DNA from: Platycnemis pennipes
Lineage: Eukaryota > Arthropoda > Insecta > Odonata > Platycnemididae
DNA length: 64,000 nt
Direction: 5' to 3'
NCBI GenBank assembly: GCA_933228895.1
Contig: OW121850.1
Location: 28,901,773-28,965,772 of the forward strand
Both the position numbers and the translations under genes were made by a program. Below, in pieces: positions 44,906 through 58,439 of this stretch. The notes below the pieces were generated by a model. It ran no database searches, was not told the origin of the DNA, and saw nothing but the letters and a program-made list of their open reading frames with translations. Numbering within the stretch: position 1 is the first letter of the stretch; the number at the start of each line of letters is the position of its first letter.

Positions 44906-46480
44906 CCAGTGAGCATGGATAAATAATAATTAATTAATTTACAGAGTGAAATATTAAGCCCTTTGCCCACGAAGTAATTTTAGGTTGTATTCGCAAAGAG
45001 CTGATTCTTGCAAAGAAGCAAAATGAACCGAAGTAGTCACCATATTTCAAACATACGAGTACTGCATGAAAATTGGGAAACTGAAATTTCATATTCATAT
45101 AGGCATTATTAAAAGCAGATAAATGATCAAATATTCTTTCGTAGTTGACTAATATATAAAGTGCATTATTGACCAAAGTTGAACTATTGTATTCCCCTGC
45201 AATTTCTTAATGAATTTCTTGCAATGAAATAGCAACGTGGTACAATCATAATGCAAAAGAAGGAAGGTGAAGGTTTAAATTATAGTTTTGATGAAGTCTT
45301 GTAAGGTACAACCATGGTTCTGTGCAAATAACTAGTACTTAATTGCCATAATATAGAGTTGATAATATTAACCAGTGAATTCGATTGCAAAATGGTTAAA
45401 AGCTCTGTGATAAATAAGGCTTAAAGAAATGGCCCAATAATAAGGTTTATATTTGAACTTTCGGATTTGGCACAATGGAGCAATAAAAACAATTTCATAC
45501 GAAGCTAGAGACATGCTAAAAAGTCAAATGGTAAATACATACTTACTCCACACAAATATGTCTTTAGACTGTAAATACAAATACAAAATAGGAGTACAGG
45601 AGAAAAGAGCCAACCGCGTATATTACTTGATTTTTAGAATGATGTGTATACTTTGACGAATTATTAAAATATCACACCTCTACTGAAAAACAAATCACAT
45701 TTAGATTTCCAGGTTAAATACAATAAAAAAGCAAATAGGTACCTGTTTGTTAAAATAAAACGTATGAAAATATTCCTAAATAATCAGCATCCATGCATAT
45801 TTACGGCAACACAAACATAGTGAGTGAAATTATATTGAATTTATTCATATTTTATTTAAAATATTATTGAGTATCGGATTATATTTTCATTACGATATTT
45901 ATATGCATTGGTAGCAAATGGGTTACAATATTTTTTAAGGTTTATCCCAGATCGAGCTATCAGGCACTCAAGAACTATTGGAATTAGGCCTCGGAGTTAT
46001 TCTTCAGGTTCACGTGATCTTTAAAGAAGGCAAGTCTCTCTCTGCATTGATTCATATACTCAAATTGCAGAATGAATACTTGCAGAGAGGTGGGTGAGTG
46101 AGAATATTTTATTTGCTTCATATGTGCACCACTGTGGTTATCCGTATTTCAGAGTATTGGGAACCCTTAAGGATATCCGTACGATAACAAAATAACATAA
46201 GGGAAATGAGGTTGGAAGAAATAAAAAGCTATCAAAATGTCAGGGTAAGTAGTGTTTACTTCCTCGTTCCTCAAACCTGCCCTCTGTCCCATATAGTTAC
46301 CCTCGGTCTGAAGTACGATTCAAACGACCGACTACAAAGTAGGTATATCTTTTTTCACAAAGGTTTCCATCCCCAGGGATGTAGCCTTGACCCACACATG
46401 TCAGAGAGGAAACACCTTTTGTCATCACCGTCACAGAAGCCCTTGCGCACACAACCTACATATTCCCAAAACCACCGCCC
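44906..46480. other. No gene recognised
   Basis: AT-rich; short frames only. Confidence 0.45.
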
Positions 46481-47170
46481 TAAGTGGAGAGAGAGGTGAA
46501 GGATTGGACGGACAAGGCGGTCCAGGAATTTCAGCCCTGGGATGGGGAGCGGCGATAAGTAGGGCTAACTACACTAGGGAATAATGGGTAGGGTTATTAG
46601 GCGGGAGGTGCTAGAGAGGGGTAGGAGTAGGGCTAATTGTTTAAGGCTCGGAACCAAGATGGCGCCGGGCGTGACGTCAATGGGAGGAGGAGTTGAGTAA
46701 AAGAGGGGGTATGGAGGACGATAAATAGTAGTTGCCATAAAATTCGCACTCGCTGAGGATCGAATGGGTCGGTGGGGTGAGGGGGGCGAGGGGTAGGGAT
46801 GGGAGGGAGGCGACCATCATCTCCTCCTCACCCCAGCATCCCACAGCGACACGCTTGATGATGGAGAGATTTACGAGAAAGGGGTCGGGGGGGACCAAGC
46901 AGGTCGGGTGGAATGGAATCCTCTTTTCCGCCGACCGGCCAGGGGGCCTATGCTCGAAACCGCTCGACTTCCCGAGCAGTCGAACCCGAACTCGAGGGAT
47001 GAAGTCGCATACGGCTGATAGCGCGGGGAAAATGGTATGCTGGAGATTAAATCCGTCGCATGCGAAATTCGCCACTCGAGTGAGTGGATGTATGTGTGGC
47101 AACATCGTCGGGGACCGCCCTTCGGGTGCGAAATCGCCGCCAAGTTTAAAGCATCATTTGTGAATTGACT
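46481..47170. other. CpG/GC-rich island
   Basis: One of the denser islands in the window, with frames of 142 and 103 codons (minus) and 128 codons (plus) overlapping each other; none recognised. It contains GGGGGCCTATGCTCGAA (46942-46958), which recurs inverted in the island at 51039-51055. A promoter or first exon is possible but not shown. Confidence 0.35.
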
Positions 47171-47591
47171 GATTAAGCGCATGTAAGACGATCAAAACGA
47201 AGCATGGATTAATTTAACTTTACTGGCATATCCTAAAGGGCTACTACTTGCCCTTGAAGATAATTTTCTTACTTTAATTGCTGAAGTATTTTATACGTGA
47301 ACACAGTAGGAGGCCCTCATAGCCGCAAGCTAATATTCTCTTAGCGTAGATTGTACTTTAGGTTATATTTAAATACAGATATGACTACATTTTAATACAG
47401 AAAATCCTTATTGGTTAATATGATTTATGATAATATCTTTTCCCTTAAAAAAGATGGATGCTTTATTTTAACAATTTTCTATTCACCTAGGTTAAATATT
47501 AATTTTTCGCTATTAAATATGCCCAAAATAAACGATCGAAGGAATATTATTTTTATTTAGAATTATAAGTCGTGCATGAGCGACCTTACAA
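47171..47591. other. No gene recognised
   Basis: AT-rich spacer before the MITE. Confidence 0.4.
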
Positions 47592-47887
47592 CACTGTAAA
47601 AAGTAGATCTGATTTTAAGGTACAAAAGCGATCTGAATTTCAGATGCAACAATTTTAAGACAGGGTATGTTGAATTTCAGCAGTAATATCTTGTCTAAAA
47701 ATAAGGCAGGTGAACGACTGAAAATCAGACCATCCAGAATCCTGCTTCCTCTGCTTCCTGCTTAACCGCTCCTGTGCCAACCATCCATGTTCCTACCTCT
47801 TCCGCACCTTGCATCCGTGTTCCTGCCTTAAACCAGACAGCGCTTAATTTCAGATCGCACTGAAAATCAGATCAACTTTTTACAGTG
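47592..47887. mobile_element. 296-bp MITE with CACTGTAAAAAGT ends
   Basis: The left end CACTGTAAAAAGTAGATCTG and the inverted right end CACTGTAAAAAGTTGATCTG continue into GATTTT, agreeing at 24 of 25 positions. The inside repeats CTGAATTTCAGA/CTGAAAATCAGA-type words on both strands, plus a partly duplicated CATCCRTGTTCCTRCC block near 47785-47825. Flanks do not show an obvious target duplication. Non-autonomous DNA element; superfamily not assigned. Confidence 0.7.
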
Positions 47888-50790
47888 AATGGTTCGCCTC
47901 ATATGTCAGCAAAATGACTTCCCTTCGTTCGTCCCCCGCTTTTCCGTGGCTTCGTTTGAAAGAATCTTCATTAGGGCTTGAAAGGACGGCCGTAGAAGGT
48001 TTAAGAGCGTGGATATGAGCTATGGTGTTTTCACTCCGTTTTCGTTTACATCATTAGAGTGCCATGCGTGCCATTCCATTGCCCATTGTTGATACAGACT
48101 CTGAAGAGCATCTTATTTAGACGCTATCGCTTATCTTCTAAGAGTATGGTCTTTCTAGGGCATCATCCAAGGGATGCGTGGGAAATCAAATTTCATGGGG
48201 GGGGGTCATCTTTCGTAAGAATGGCCAGTTCTTTCTCGACCACAAGCTGAGCACATCTTCAACCATCACATCCAAACGGAAGAAGTCTAGTTGGGATGGA
48301 GTACAGTAGAGATTTCCGAGTTTTCACAAGGAATACCAGTGCCTGAATCGGTGTTACTCCCTTACTGAGTGCTGTGTTTCCACAATCGTGTGCTTTAAGT
48401 GCAGGTGTATTTCAAACAGGCTTTGGAGTCCAAATGTCAGCACCTTTCAAAATTGCTGAACTCTCATGTGAGCGAAAGAACATACTCTTGTAGTTGATGT
48501 AAGGTAAGGATTTTCTATAATTTGAGCCATTCAAAATTTTATTCAATATACGGTACTGTATTTTTTTTGGAGATGGCAAATATTGATATTTTCACCCAAA
48601 GAAAATATAGCTACCAGGAATTTCGTAGCAGTTCGTCGCGATTTACGGGAAAATGCCAAAAAAACCGTGGGTATCGCTCATGCTACGGCTCGTCCCTCTT
48701 CTGGTTGACCCATTACCAATGACAATTGATAGATCCATCCTTGTTGTCCATTATGAGTTAAGCTTCAAGGTTTATTATCTTTCCGGAGTAATACTTTAAA
48801 TATGTAGGAATACGATGGATATAAATTGCACAAAATGTAAAAGTTTTTGAATGTTCATATCGCAATATTAATCCTTTACCAGGAAAATATCTCATTTGTC
48901 TTGAATACATCTTACTAGAACTTTGTAAAATGGTTTAGGCGTGTTACAATACATTTTAACATTTTCATTTAAACTTAAAACACTGAGTGGATCTGATATG
49001 CTTGTAAATTTGATTGCATCTAATTATTCAGTCACAATTAAAAATATAAATTTATGTCATATTCATGGGAATTTAAATAAATGACAGCAGAGTAAAATAT
49101 TGATTCGGCCATAAAAATGATGGTTTGGGCCCTAAGCTGTGATTTCCAAAAGAACTGAGGGTACCACCAGAGGAGGAGGAACTCTGCATGGTATTTCAAG
49201 ACAGGGTGTTCAGAATAATTTGTCTAAGAGCCCATTTGGTTAGTCACAGGCTACAGAACGTTAACCAAACTACAGCTTCACATAATATTGTAGGGATTGT
49301 GCTCTAATCATATATCAGGCTGCTGAAAAAGTTGTTTTTCGTCATTCTAATCCAAAATTTAATCTTAGGAAAAAATACTAAATCACGTGTAAGCACCCCA
49401 GAAAAATCTTACTCTCCCACTACCTTTATGCATAAAAGTCAATCCTAGCATTGTCGCAAAATATCTTTTTTTAAAGTCCCCTACGTTGGTGCTCATTAAT
49501 CAAATTTCGATGCAGTTGGATTACACAGTCAAAGGCCAAATGAATGAATTCTTCTCAAGGCAGATGAAATTGATTTAATGAAGACTTTGCACATGAATCT
49601 CTTAAAACAAATACGATTCCAAGAAAAGATTACTCAATTGCCATTCTGCACTACTAGATATGATCATGATAATGTCCATTTTTAAGCCTTGCCTTCAATT
49701 TTAACTGTAGGTATCTCTTGAGTGTTGCTCTAATTTTACGGCTTCCTTCAAAAACCAAAGTTCATACACATTTAATGTACCAATGTTACTAATACCACTC
49801 ACATATGATTCTTCTTTTGGACACAATCTCTATAATTCTCAAGGTGCATGTGAGCACACTCATTCCACTTCATGTCTCAGTTAATCTCCATCCCACCTTC
49901 CACTTCTCAGCCAACATCTGGCACTGATAAAATTATTCTGTATATATCTGAAACTGTGCTTAACTTAACCATAAAAATAAGTTTTTGTGATGGACTCTGC
50001 TTTAAAGCACTAATACGTTTGGGAAAGTGTTTTTCTTATACACACCAAGTTTGCACAAACATTACAGCTTATTTAAAATGTAAAGCCAATTCCACTCTCG
50101 GACTTAACGAAGGCATCGAATAAAGATTTCTAATAATGGTTACATGGAGGCATATGAACTCTACTGAAGGAGTATAATCACTTTCACCTTAACAAATATA
50201 AATGGTAAATCCAATTGGAACGTTTATGAACTTTACTTCACTAAAACAAATTAGGCGTCTTTAATTTTAAATTAATCATTTTTATCTTACACAAGATACC
50301 ATCGAGTAGTTGTATACTAAACAGGTGTCAGAAATAATATTGTCAGAAACGTATAAGTAAGGGACAAGGGCTAAATTTAAGGGAATTCGAGAACAAGGAG
50401 AACAACTTGGACCGGAAATAATTCCACCAGCGAATGATCGAAACCAAAATGTTAATAATTGAGCGAAGCAATCTCAGTTTTGGAAAAATATCATCATGTC
50501 TAAAGCATCTGAAAAATTCTTTACTTTTTTCAATACCTTCACTTTATTTGATTAATGGTGTTTTAATAAAAACACACCTTAATGTTATTGACATTTTCTG
50601 AATCAAAGATGAAGAGCAGCGAAAGGCAAAAGGCTCCTGTATAAAATTTTCCCTCATGATTTGCCGATGATGGTGAGATTTCCGTACTAATCCCATCCAA
50701 TCTTGTGATTAAATCAGCCTCTAATGGTGTATTTAGCTTGCGTGACCGCGCTCATATCTCTTTACTAATCTTAAATACATTTTCCGATCC
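47888..50790. other. No gene recognised
   Basis: About 2.9 kb, mostly AT-rich, with no coding segment or repeat family I can name. The 83-codon frame at 49872-50123 is unrecognised. Confidence 0.4.
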
Positions 50791-50799
50791 CAGAGAAGT

Positions 50800-51260
50800 C
50801 ATATTCTCCTTCAATTCTCGTCTCTCTGCTGCTGCAAATTCGAGGGCATCTGGCATTTCGCTTACTCGAAGGGTCACTCGACGGGCTACTCGGCTGGTAT
50901 CCACCGCTCGAGTAGCCAGCAGTCGAATACGAGTCATTTTGGAGGCCGCCGAGTGGTTCGAGCATGGCAAATCCGCCGAGCGCTCGGCTCTGTACCACGT
51001 GACTCGTATTCGACGGCGAAGTCGTGTACGACGAAAATTTCGAGCATAGGCCCCCAGCACGCGCTATCCCTCCCTCTCTTGTTATTTCTGCCCCGGGCGC
51101 GTGACTGCACGCTGGTGACTTCTCCGCTTCGTAAATAAAGAAGAAGAAGGGGCGGGAGGGGGCGATAAGAAGGAGTGGGAGGAGGGGGAGAGAAATGACT
51201 CTGGGAGGGGTCAACGCTTTGAGGATCGCCGGCCGAGCGACGAGAAGCGGTTTAGGGTTC
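50800..51260. repeat. GC-rich island built of nested palindromes
   Basis: Contains GTCGAATACGAGTCA (50922-50936) with its exact inverse at 51000-51014, GGCTACTCG/CGAGTAGCC (50884-50892 and 50909-50917), and the 14-bp palindrome GCCGAGCGCTCGGC (50975-50988) near the centre. The right edge TTCGAGCATAGGCCCCC (51039-51055) is found inverted at 46942-46958. This is more structured than a plain CpG island and may be a GC-rich foldback element. The 114-, 102- and 147-codon frames over it overlap and are arginine- or serine-rich, so I do not call them. Confidence 0.5.
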
Positions 51261-53275
51261 CCGAAGGAGCGTTTCAGGATTATTCTTATTTACTTATTTA
51301 TTTATTTCCTCGGCAGTGACTCCAATGATTGTCCAATTACAAAGGGCGGCCATCGTTCGTTGACCATCCTTCCCTTGACAGGCCCCAGGGAATAACGTGA
51401 ATGGTTTTATTAATTCCAAATAAATTGAAGCACTTGTGTTATTTGCTTCCTGCGGACGACTCGAGTGAATCGAAACGAATCGATGTTTAAGTTATTTTCT
51501 CGGCAGTGATAAATTCGGTGTGTTGCAATTCATTTAATTTACATGGACATAATCCTCTATCGTTGCGTCTGGATCAACGAAGTTTGTTAATATTCTAGCA
51601 TATGAAACGACTGTATGACAGGCTTTGACTTCAAATAGTCTGAATTAAGCATTGCATTATAAGCTAATGCGAGGTGGATGCTCAAATTAAGCACCACAAT
51701 ACACAGTATTGGTTTTGCAAGGGCATTTGCACACCTCTATCGACTAAGCATCAGAATAATACAAGAGCTCAAAACATTTTATTTCACGTCGTTCTTTAAC
51801 CACTAGATAATCCATTAGTTTTACTACCCTCGTAGTGCGAAATCACGCATATAATTAGTCAGAGCAATCTAATCTATTTCATTGATTGAATGTGACTTTC
51901 CATCTTTGCTACGTAGGCACAGATATTTATCCATGCAAAATATGTCTTGGAGGACTACATATCCGTCTCATTCACAAAGATAGTGTGGCACATGACGAAA
52001 TTCGCCTATTCAAAACTCGGTCGCAGCTGATATGCATGTTATTAGATCAATTGTAGAGCAGTGGCATTAATGCGGTGTTGTGCAACTCAGCTGCTTTACT
52101 CTCTCATAACTAGACGTCAGCCCACGATTACGCAAATCAGGCGTCACGAACGCGAGAATGCGGATGAAGTTAACTCCGAGTTTGGATGTCAAGAGGAAGA
52201 ACTGTACAGTGCGAAGGGAATTACTTTATATATTTTTGGCAAGTAAATCGAGTTCGAGCATAAATTATATTACTTTCATTTTTATTCCAAAACGGTAATG
52301 TAACTAATTGATGACTTCATCAAACCTGTTAGAATCTTTGTTGCTGCCGTAATAAGAGAAATTGAAAGGCAGGAATTAAAGCAATGCATCTCTATATTTT
52401 AAGGCTTCTAATTCTGTCTTTTGGTCATTTTTCCATTTCGCCAACACAAACCGACTCTAATTCGATGGAGCCGTGAGTTGCTTCGGGTTGGAAGGAAATT
52501 TATACAAAATCAGCCTTACACGATAAGATACATATATAAATACTTCAGATAAAAGAGTTTTCACAGATAAATGTATATATTACATATATGTTTGATTATT
52601 TTAGTAAATACAAAACAGTATTTAATCTAAACGTAAATGAATAATTTATTGCTTATTACGACTAACACAAATGCAAAAGTTCTTAAGTAATCGGAGTACG
52701 TGATGCCACTTCTGATAAAAATACTGTTCATGTTTCAGATATAAGTTCAACAAAATGCACTAATCTTAAGAGCTCAACGCATGCAGATATTTTGATTAAG
52801 ATGAAGAATAAGATAATAAAAGAACTGTTCGTAAGCAATAAGAGAGAAGACAATAAGGGAGTACATAGTCATTTTTTACATTAAAAAATCACCAGAAGCA
52901 CTTATTCAATGTTTGCCACAAGTGTTTACAAAATGTTAATAATGTGTTGTATTCTTTCTTTAAATTAGTGAAAAGCAGAAACTTTTTCTAGCAGAAGAGT
53001 TATAAACGTTAGGCTTTGGGTGATGATAATTCAAGAAAAAGATGCTTTTGTACGGCATTATCTAAAACTATGTTTTGTCATGAAGCGAAATCGAATAGAC
53101 ATGACATGCCACACGCACATTTACCGCACTCAAATACATTTTAGCATCAGAAACTATGGCCTTCAGTAGCAATCGATAAATTTACCAAAAATCGATCCCA
53201 ATGCTCGTATCACCTTGGAAGGAAGGGTTTAACGACTCTCCACTGACTAATCTGTCCTTGGTCCAGCATTCTCTC
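51261..53275. other. No gene recognised
   Basis: AT-rich; short frames only. Confidence 0.45.
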
Positions 53276-53910
53276 TATCTCTCTCTCGGACGTCCCCTTT
53301 GAGGAACGAGAGCCCCCGAAGGGCACACGCACGCACACATCTACGCTTCGAGGGGCGCTATCCGACAGTTAGTCCTTTCCTTTCTCCTCTCAGCCCCCCC
53401 CCCTCCCCGAGCAGGGGTCTTCGGATCTCTTCCTTCCCCTATCTCTCCCTCGTTCCCTCCCCCGCGGCATTCCATTCTTGGGATTGATTTAGGGGTCGCA
53501 TCGGAAGCTGACTCGGGGACCACGGCCTATAAAAATAAAGCAGACGACCGGAGTGAGAGGCACCGGCTAAGGGGGCAAAGGGGAAGGGTAAGGGATGAAC
53601 GGGAAGGGGGGAATCCCGAAGGGGAAGAAACAAGGGCAGGAGAACCGAGGAGAAGGAAGTCCTGAGGTCATAGGGTGGATTGAAGGCTGGAAGTCGAGGT
53701 TCCCTTAGCTTTATCGGATTTGAAGACGCCCGGATCAGAGTTGCACCGCAAGCCCAAGGGCATTGCCCAAAACGCGGTTGGCGTCGAGGAAGTTCTCGAA
53801 TTTCGATGCCTTTTGAGGAGAGTTCCGCAGTGGACGGAGGTTCAACAGAAGAGGCATATTTATGTTTGTGAGAGACTAACATCGCCGGAGGAATTCAACT
53901 TCACTCGATC
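53276..53910. other. GC-rich island with pyrimidine-rich start
   Basis: Opens with a CT microsatellite (about 53270-53288) and a C run (53393-53403), then purine-rich GC sequence. The 147-codon minus frame and the plus frames over it follow composition. No product recognised. Confidence 0.35.
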
Positions 53911-54955
53911 GGCCACCGTGATTTAACATGACGTATCGCAGAACAATTGCAGTCAATTTCAGAGGGGCAAGTGAAGCTCAAAATGCAGGTACTGAGTGCA
54001 CAAAGGTAGTCATTACCAACGCCTAAGGACGCCTGATGTATAATTTTCCAAAAAGATCAGGAGAGCAAATGCGCAAAGTTGCCGAGATCGTGTGTAACGC
54101 CTCAAGCGTAGGCTCTCGGGGGTACAGGCAAACAATTCGTTCACAGTAGTGATCGCCATACAGAAACGGTAATGCGCATTGGCAGCGGCCGAGACGCAAC
54201 AAAAAAACATCCATTACAGCAAAAGTAGGGGATTTCAACAGTGAGTGATACTACGATATCAAAATATGAGAATTCATCGTTGGCCTCGTGCCCTAGAAAG
54301 TTTACATGAGAGATAGTTATCCTATATCTCTTCATGTTTTGGCCCAGTGTAATAACTGCTGAGTAGTAAAATTCATTTCAATGCTCGTAACTTTTAAAAC
54401 TAAGAGTGATACCATGAGAAACACGGGACAAAGGAGTAATGTCGTCTTACTCTTTAACTGGTAAAAACCAACTGAAAGGTAGCGAAACATCTAATACGTA
54501 GTGACATTGATGAACATCTATTTCAGAAATTATTTTGAGGCCAAAATACAAGTTTACAAGTAGTATTATTACGGGATAGGGATTACTACGGATTTTAAAA
54601 CTCTAGTGTCCGCTTCAGTGGCTGAATATCATGTTTTACAATTGCAAGTTATTCTCTGTAGGCACGGGGAAATGTATGTACATACATAGTTCTACAGGAG
54701 AGGTATTTTATACCACTCAACATTTCATCTTAAAGAGCAATTTACCTTGTCATGGTATCCTCAAAGAGATTTGTGAGAGAAATGTGGTTAATGGAGTATT
54801 AGGGAATCAATTTGAATATCGCCGCATGGGGATTTAGCCATCATCAATATAAAATAAAGGATGAAGTCAAATTGGAGCAAAATAATGTGACGAACGATTA
54901 GTACATTCGAATATTCCCTACAAAATGTTCGAATCCGAGTCCGGATCTGTGATTC
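53911..54955. other. No gene recognised
   Basis: Mixed to AT-rich; overlapping frames of 60-70 codons, none recognised. Confidence 0.4.
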
Positions 54956-55430
54956 GAAGATGGAAGAGAGTGGAATCCAAACCCCTAATTATTCTTCCCT
55001 CCACGAAGAACGCCAGACGTCTACGAGTGCTTTCACCGTGAATGTCCTTTCACCCTTCGCGAATGAAGGAGAGCACGACCCCTCCCTTTCCCCGCCCAAT
55101 TACCCACCCACTGCAACCCCCACCCACCCCCACCGTCACAGCTTCCAATCCGCACGGCTTCACCCCGCTAACCATTAATGACCCTCATCCCTGCCATTAC
55201 GTTTCACAGCTTGCCCGTCAGAGGCCGACCTTACACGTGTACGTTGGCATAGTTGGGAGGGGGAGTGGAGGACACGGTGCAGAATGGTGCGGTGCATCGC
55301 TTCAAGGCGGACGCGGCGGTCTGCGGTCCGCAGCCGTAAAGAGAAGGCAGGAGACGGCTTAACGACGGGGCGTTTTCCGTTAATAATTGCCTCGGAACCA
55401 AGTCAGAAACGCCCGCGGTTTGAATATGCG
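54956..55430. other. GC-rich island
   Basis: C-rich first half, CpG-dense second half. Frames of 64-106 codons overlap; none recognised. Confidence 0.35.
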
Positions 55431-57787
55431 TTTTTTTTTAATAAAGAGGCTTTGAGTTCCATTTTACTGCCTGCTTAACCGTGAAATATGAGCCATTTGA
55501 CTGTAAACCGGGATAATCTGTCGGCTGGCCTCAAGACGACAATTAAGGCGCTCTACCTGCCGGCCAAAATTTACTATTGACGCGAACACGTGTGCAATTT
55601 CTGTTACTAGAGATGATAATAAGTTCACCTCTATGAAATAATCACTGGTACTTATTACTCCCGTAGGGTATAATAGTATCCTGAAAGTCTGAGTGCGTTA
55701 TAATAAACAGAAAGCCTACTTACATTAAGTCAATAATGCTGAAAGCGATTAGGCTTACTGTGATCATTCAAAAAAGCACACTAGTGATTATATTTCTGAG
55801 ATAAATGGCTGCGAACCCGAAACTATATTTATTCAACAGTTACAACCTTTGCTCGCCTTTCTCGAGACAATGTAGTACTTGTGACATAGTACCACTGCTT
55901 TTTCATCCGAATTGTTGACAACATTCCTATTTTAGATAAATAAACTAGTAAAATGCGAGATAATATGTTTGTAGCTATAATATTACCGTGGTAATATTAT
56001 CTAGCAGATATTCATATGTAGTTACTGTACTTCGTAGGCTACTTGAAACCTTCGACGGGAAATCATTTTCTTCATATTCTGTTTCGCTGGAAATATTGAC
56101 ATTAGACAATCACTTGTAATTAATTGTAAGATTGGTAAAACGTTGATCTCTCCAGCAAAACATTTTTACAAGTCTCCGACTATTCACTCATATTTATTTT
56201 TCACCCGTCTCTGAGGAAACTTTACCTTAAATAAGTATAGAATAATAAATTCAAGGAAATATCTGGAGGACATTGTATAAAGCATAGGGGTCGAATTACG
56301 AGTTTTATGTCCGTCTTAACCTACCATTAGACCACGAATAGAAAGAGCAATCTCCTCCATACACTTCAATCCTGTATTTCCTCTGGAATTTTTCAATTAA
56401 TGATCATGATTTTATTTCCCAAAATCTATCTGATTTTGAATGAATGAATGTTATTCGGGCATTTTGCCGGTTAATAGGCTCCATTTCTGCCTATTTTCTA
56501 TCTGATTTTCGGGCTCCTGCAAAATCAAAACGGCTTACGTCTTCTATACAATATTCAAATTGGCCCAACAATGTTGCAACGGACATCGATGCTTCTACAT
56601 AAGACCGAGCTGAGGCAAAAATGAACAAATCGCAACATTTCCCAAAAACATCATCCTAAATAGACAAAATGTATACTTCTATGAATACTATTCCTTAACA
56701 GTTAAAATCTTTTCTTAAAGTTATCATTTTCCAAAGACAATGATTCAACGTACACAGTTATGGTTACAAAACTGGATTATTGAAATTTTTGACGACATTA
56801 AGAATCTAGAGAAATGTGCGAGCGAAAATTAAAGATAATGAGAAATGTAGTGATAAGGTACACCACTGTATTAATAGTATTTATCTGATGCTACCAAGTA
56901 AGCATACTGGATTTCGTCAGTGACTCGAATCAATAGAACAGTTTCGATAGAAGAGTTTGCGAAATTACGAGTTGGACGAAAAGTGAAACTGGGTCAAATA
57001 GTAGCTCAACCCACTTCAAAGTAGAACTTTAAACAAGGAAATTTAACGATTTTAATACGACTACAAGCAATCCAATGTATTAGGTACAAGGAGTGAATGC
57101 TCTTATTAATCTGCCTGAACATATTACCCTGCCAGCCGTCGATGGGCAATATGGCAGGGCGAGTATTAGCAGAATAGAATTTGGTATTAGGTTCTCCAAC
57201 TGCTGTGGTTATATCGCACTGCCTAGCACGACCTAATTTCGAGCACAAACATGACATCCATGCCTCAAGGAGTGATTCATACCCTCGAGCCTCGGGTCAC
57301 CAGGAAGGCACGTTGTCCACCTGATTACCGCAACCGGCTGATGTGCTCAAGCACTGCGTGTATAAAATGTTTAATATACTTCGGCTTGTTAAACAAAAAG
57401 TTGGTACCGCAGGATAAAGTATTTAACTCTGTCGTGCAGTTGGGATTTTTCGCGCGTAAAGGTCATGATTCGCACTTTATAAATGTTGACCATTGGACGC
57501 CCCTGTAGTATTATTTTAATAATTTGGTATTTAATGCTCCAACTGCTTAATCCACAGCGAACAGTCTAATGAATATTTTAAACATAAATACAAACACAGC
57601 ATCCTTGCCACGGTAGGAGTTCATACCCGAAATCATCAGATTGTCAGGCGACACTTAAATATTCAGGCTTATGAGGGGATGAATCTCAAATTAGTCTATA
57701 TAATTGGTAAAAAAAGCTTTTATAGTCTCCCTAAGGGGATGGATATATATGAAAAACGTTATGAAAGAACTCAGAACAAAATAGTTG
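55431..57787. other. No gene recognised
   Basis: AT-rich. A perfect inverted repeat ATAATATTACC/GGTAATATTAT sits at 55977-56000. The 85-codon frame at 57251 is unrecognised. Confidence 0.4.
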
Positions 57788-58017
57788 AAGGACTTGGTGT
57801 AGTGACCAGAGTGTTGGCTACCCACCCCGAATTCCCGAGTTCGTTACCCGGTTGTCGCAATTTTTTCAGTGGAAGTCCCATCCCAGCATAAGTTCTGTGT
57901 GGGGACCATTTAATAAGATGTGAGACGTCAAATCGAGGAAAACTTGGGGCACTTCGTGAAGAGCAAGCTAATGCCGACGCCAGGTTTCTCTCCACCCTTC
58001 CCCTATATTAACTGAAT
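57788..58017 (+). mobile_element. tRNA-derived SINE, best-preserved copy
   Basis: TTGGTGTAGTGACCAGAGTG (57796-57815) is a near-consensus box A and GAGTTCGTTACCCGG (57838-57852) a near-consensus box B, with tRNA-like spacing. The body continues with CTGTGTGGGGACCATTTAAT and ends GCCGACGCCAGGTTTCTCTC. That 3' block recurs at 10743-10757. Transcription by RNA polymerase III is expected for an intact copy of this type. Target duplication not found. Confidence 0.6.
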
Positions 58018-58119
58018 CACCCCACGTATTACCAAAGACGCACGTATCCTCAATGGCAAAATTAGCCTTATTGGTCGGCCACCTCCTCTAATAGCAACAA
58101 CGCGACAGAAATGGTCAAT

Positions 58120-58439
58120 CTGACTTGAGTGTTCGGGTGGCCAGCAGTCAGCGTGGGTTAGGGAAAAAGGAAAGGAAGAGTGCAGGATTCAGGGGGAAGG
58201 CGTTGCCCAGGCACGTCGCCTCCTCCCTTATTCCCGACACCAGTAGCCAAGCCTTCCTCCTATTACTATTGCGAGCGCGCACTCTAGCGAAAGAAGGGAG
58301 GGTTGGCGGGATGGAAATGGCCGCATACCGTGGTGGAGCGCCAAGTGGTGCGGTATGCCGTCGGATACGATGAGGGGAGCTGCTGCGGTACGGTTCTTCC
58401 ATTACTTCTCCCAATTCCACCAGCACTTCAATCCAAGAC
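58120..58439. other. GC-rich island
   Basis: CpG-dense patch directly upstream of a LINE fragment. Its frames are composition-driven; the apparent 138-codon frame 58303-58719 joins island sequence to the LINE ORF by chance. Confidence 0.35.

Noticed and set aside
46677..47182. 142-, 128- and 103-codon frames in the island
   Set aside because: Mutually overlapping on both strands and none recognisable; composition effect.
50705..51214. 114-, 102- and 147-codon frames
   Set aside because: Arginine- and serine-rich translations of palindromic GC-rich DNA; no conserved domain seen.
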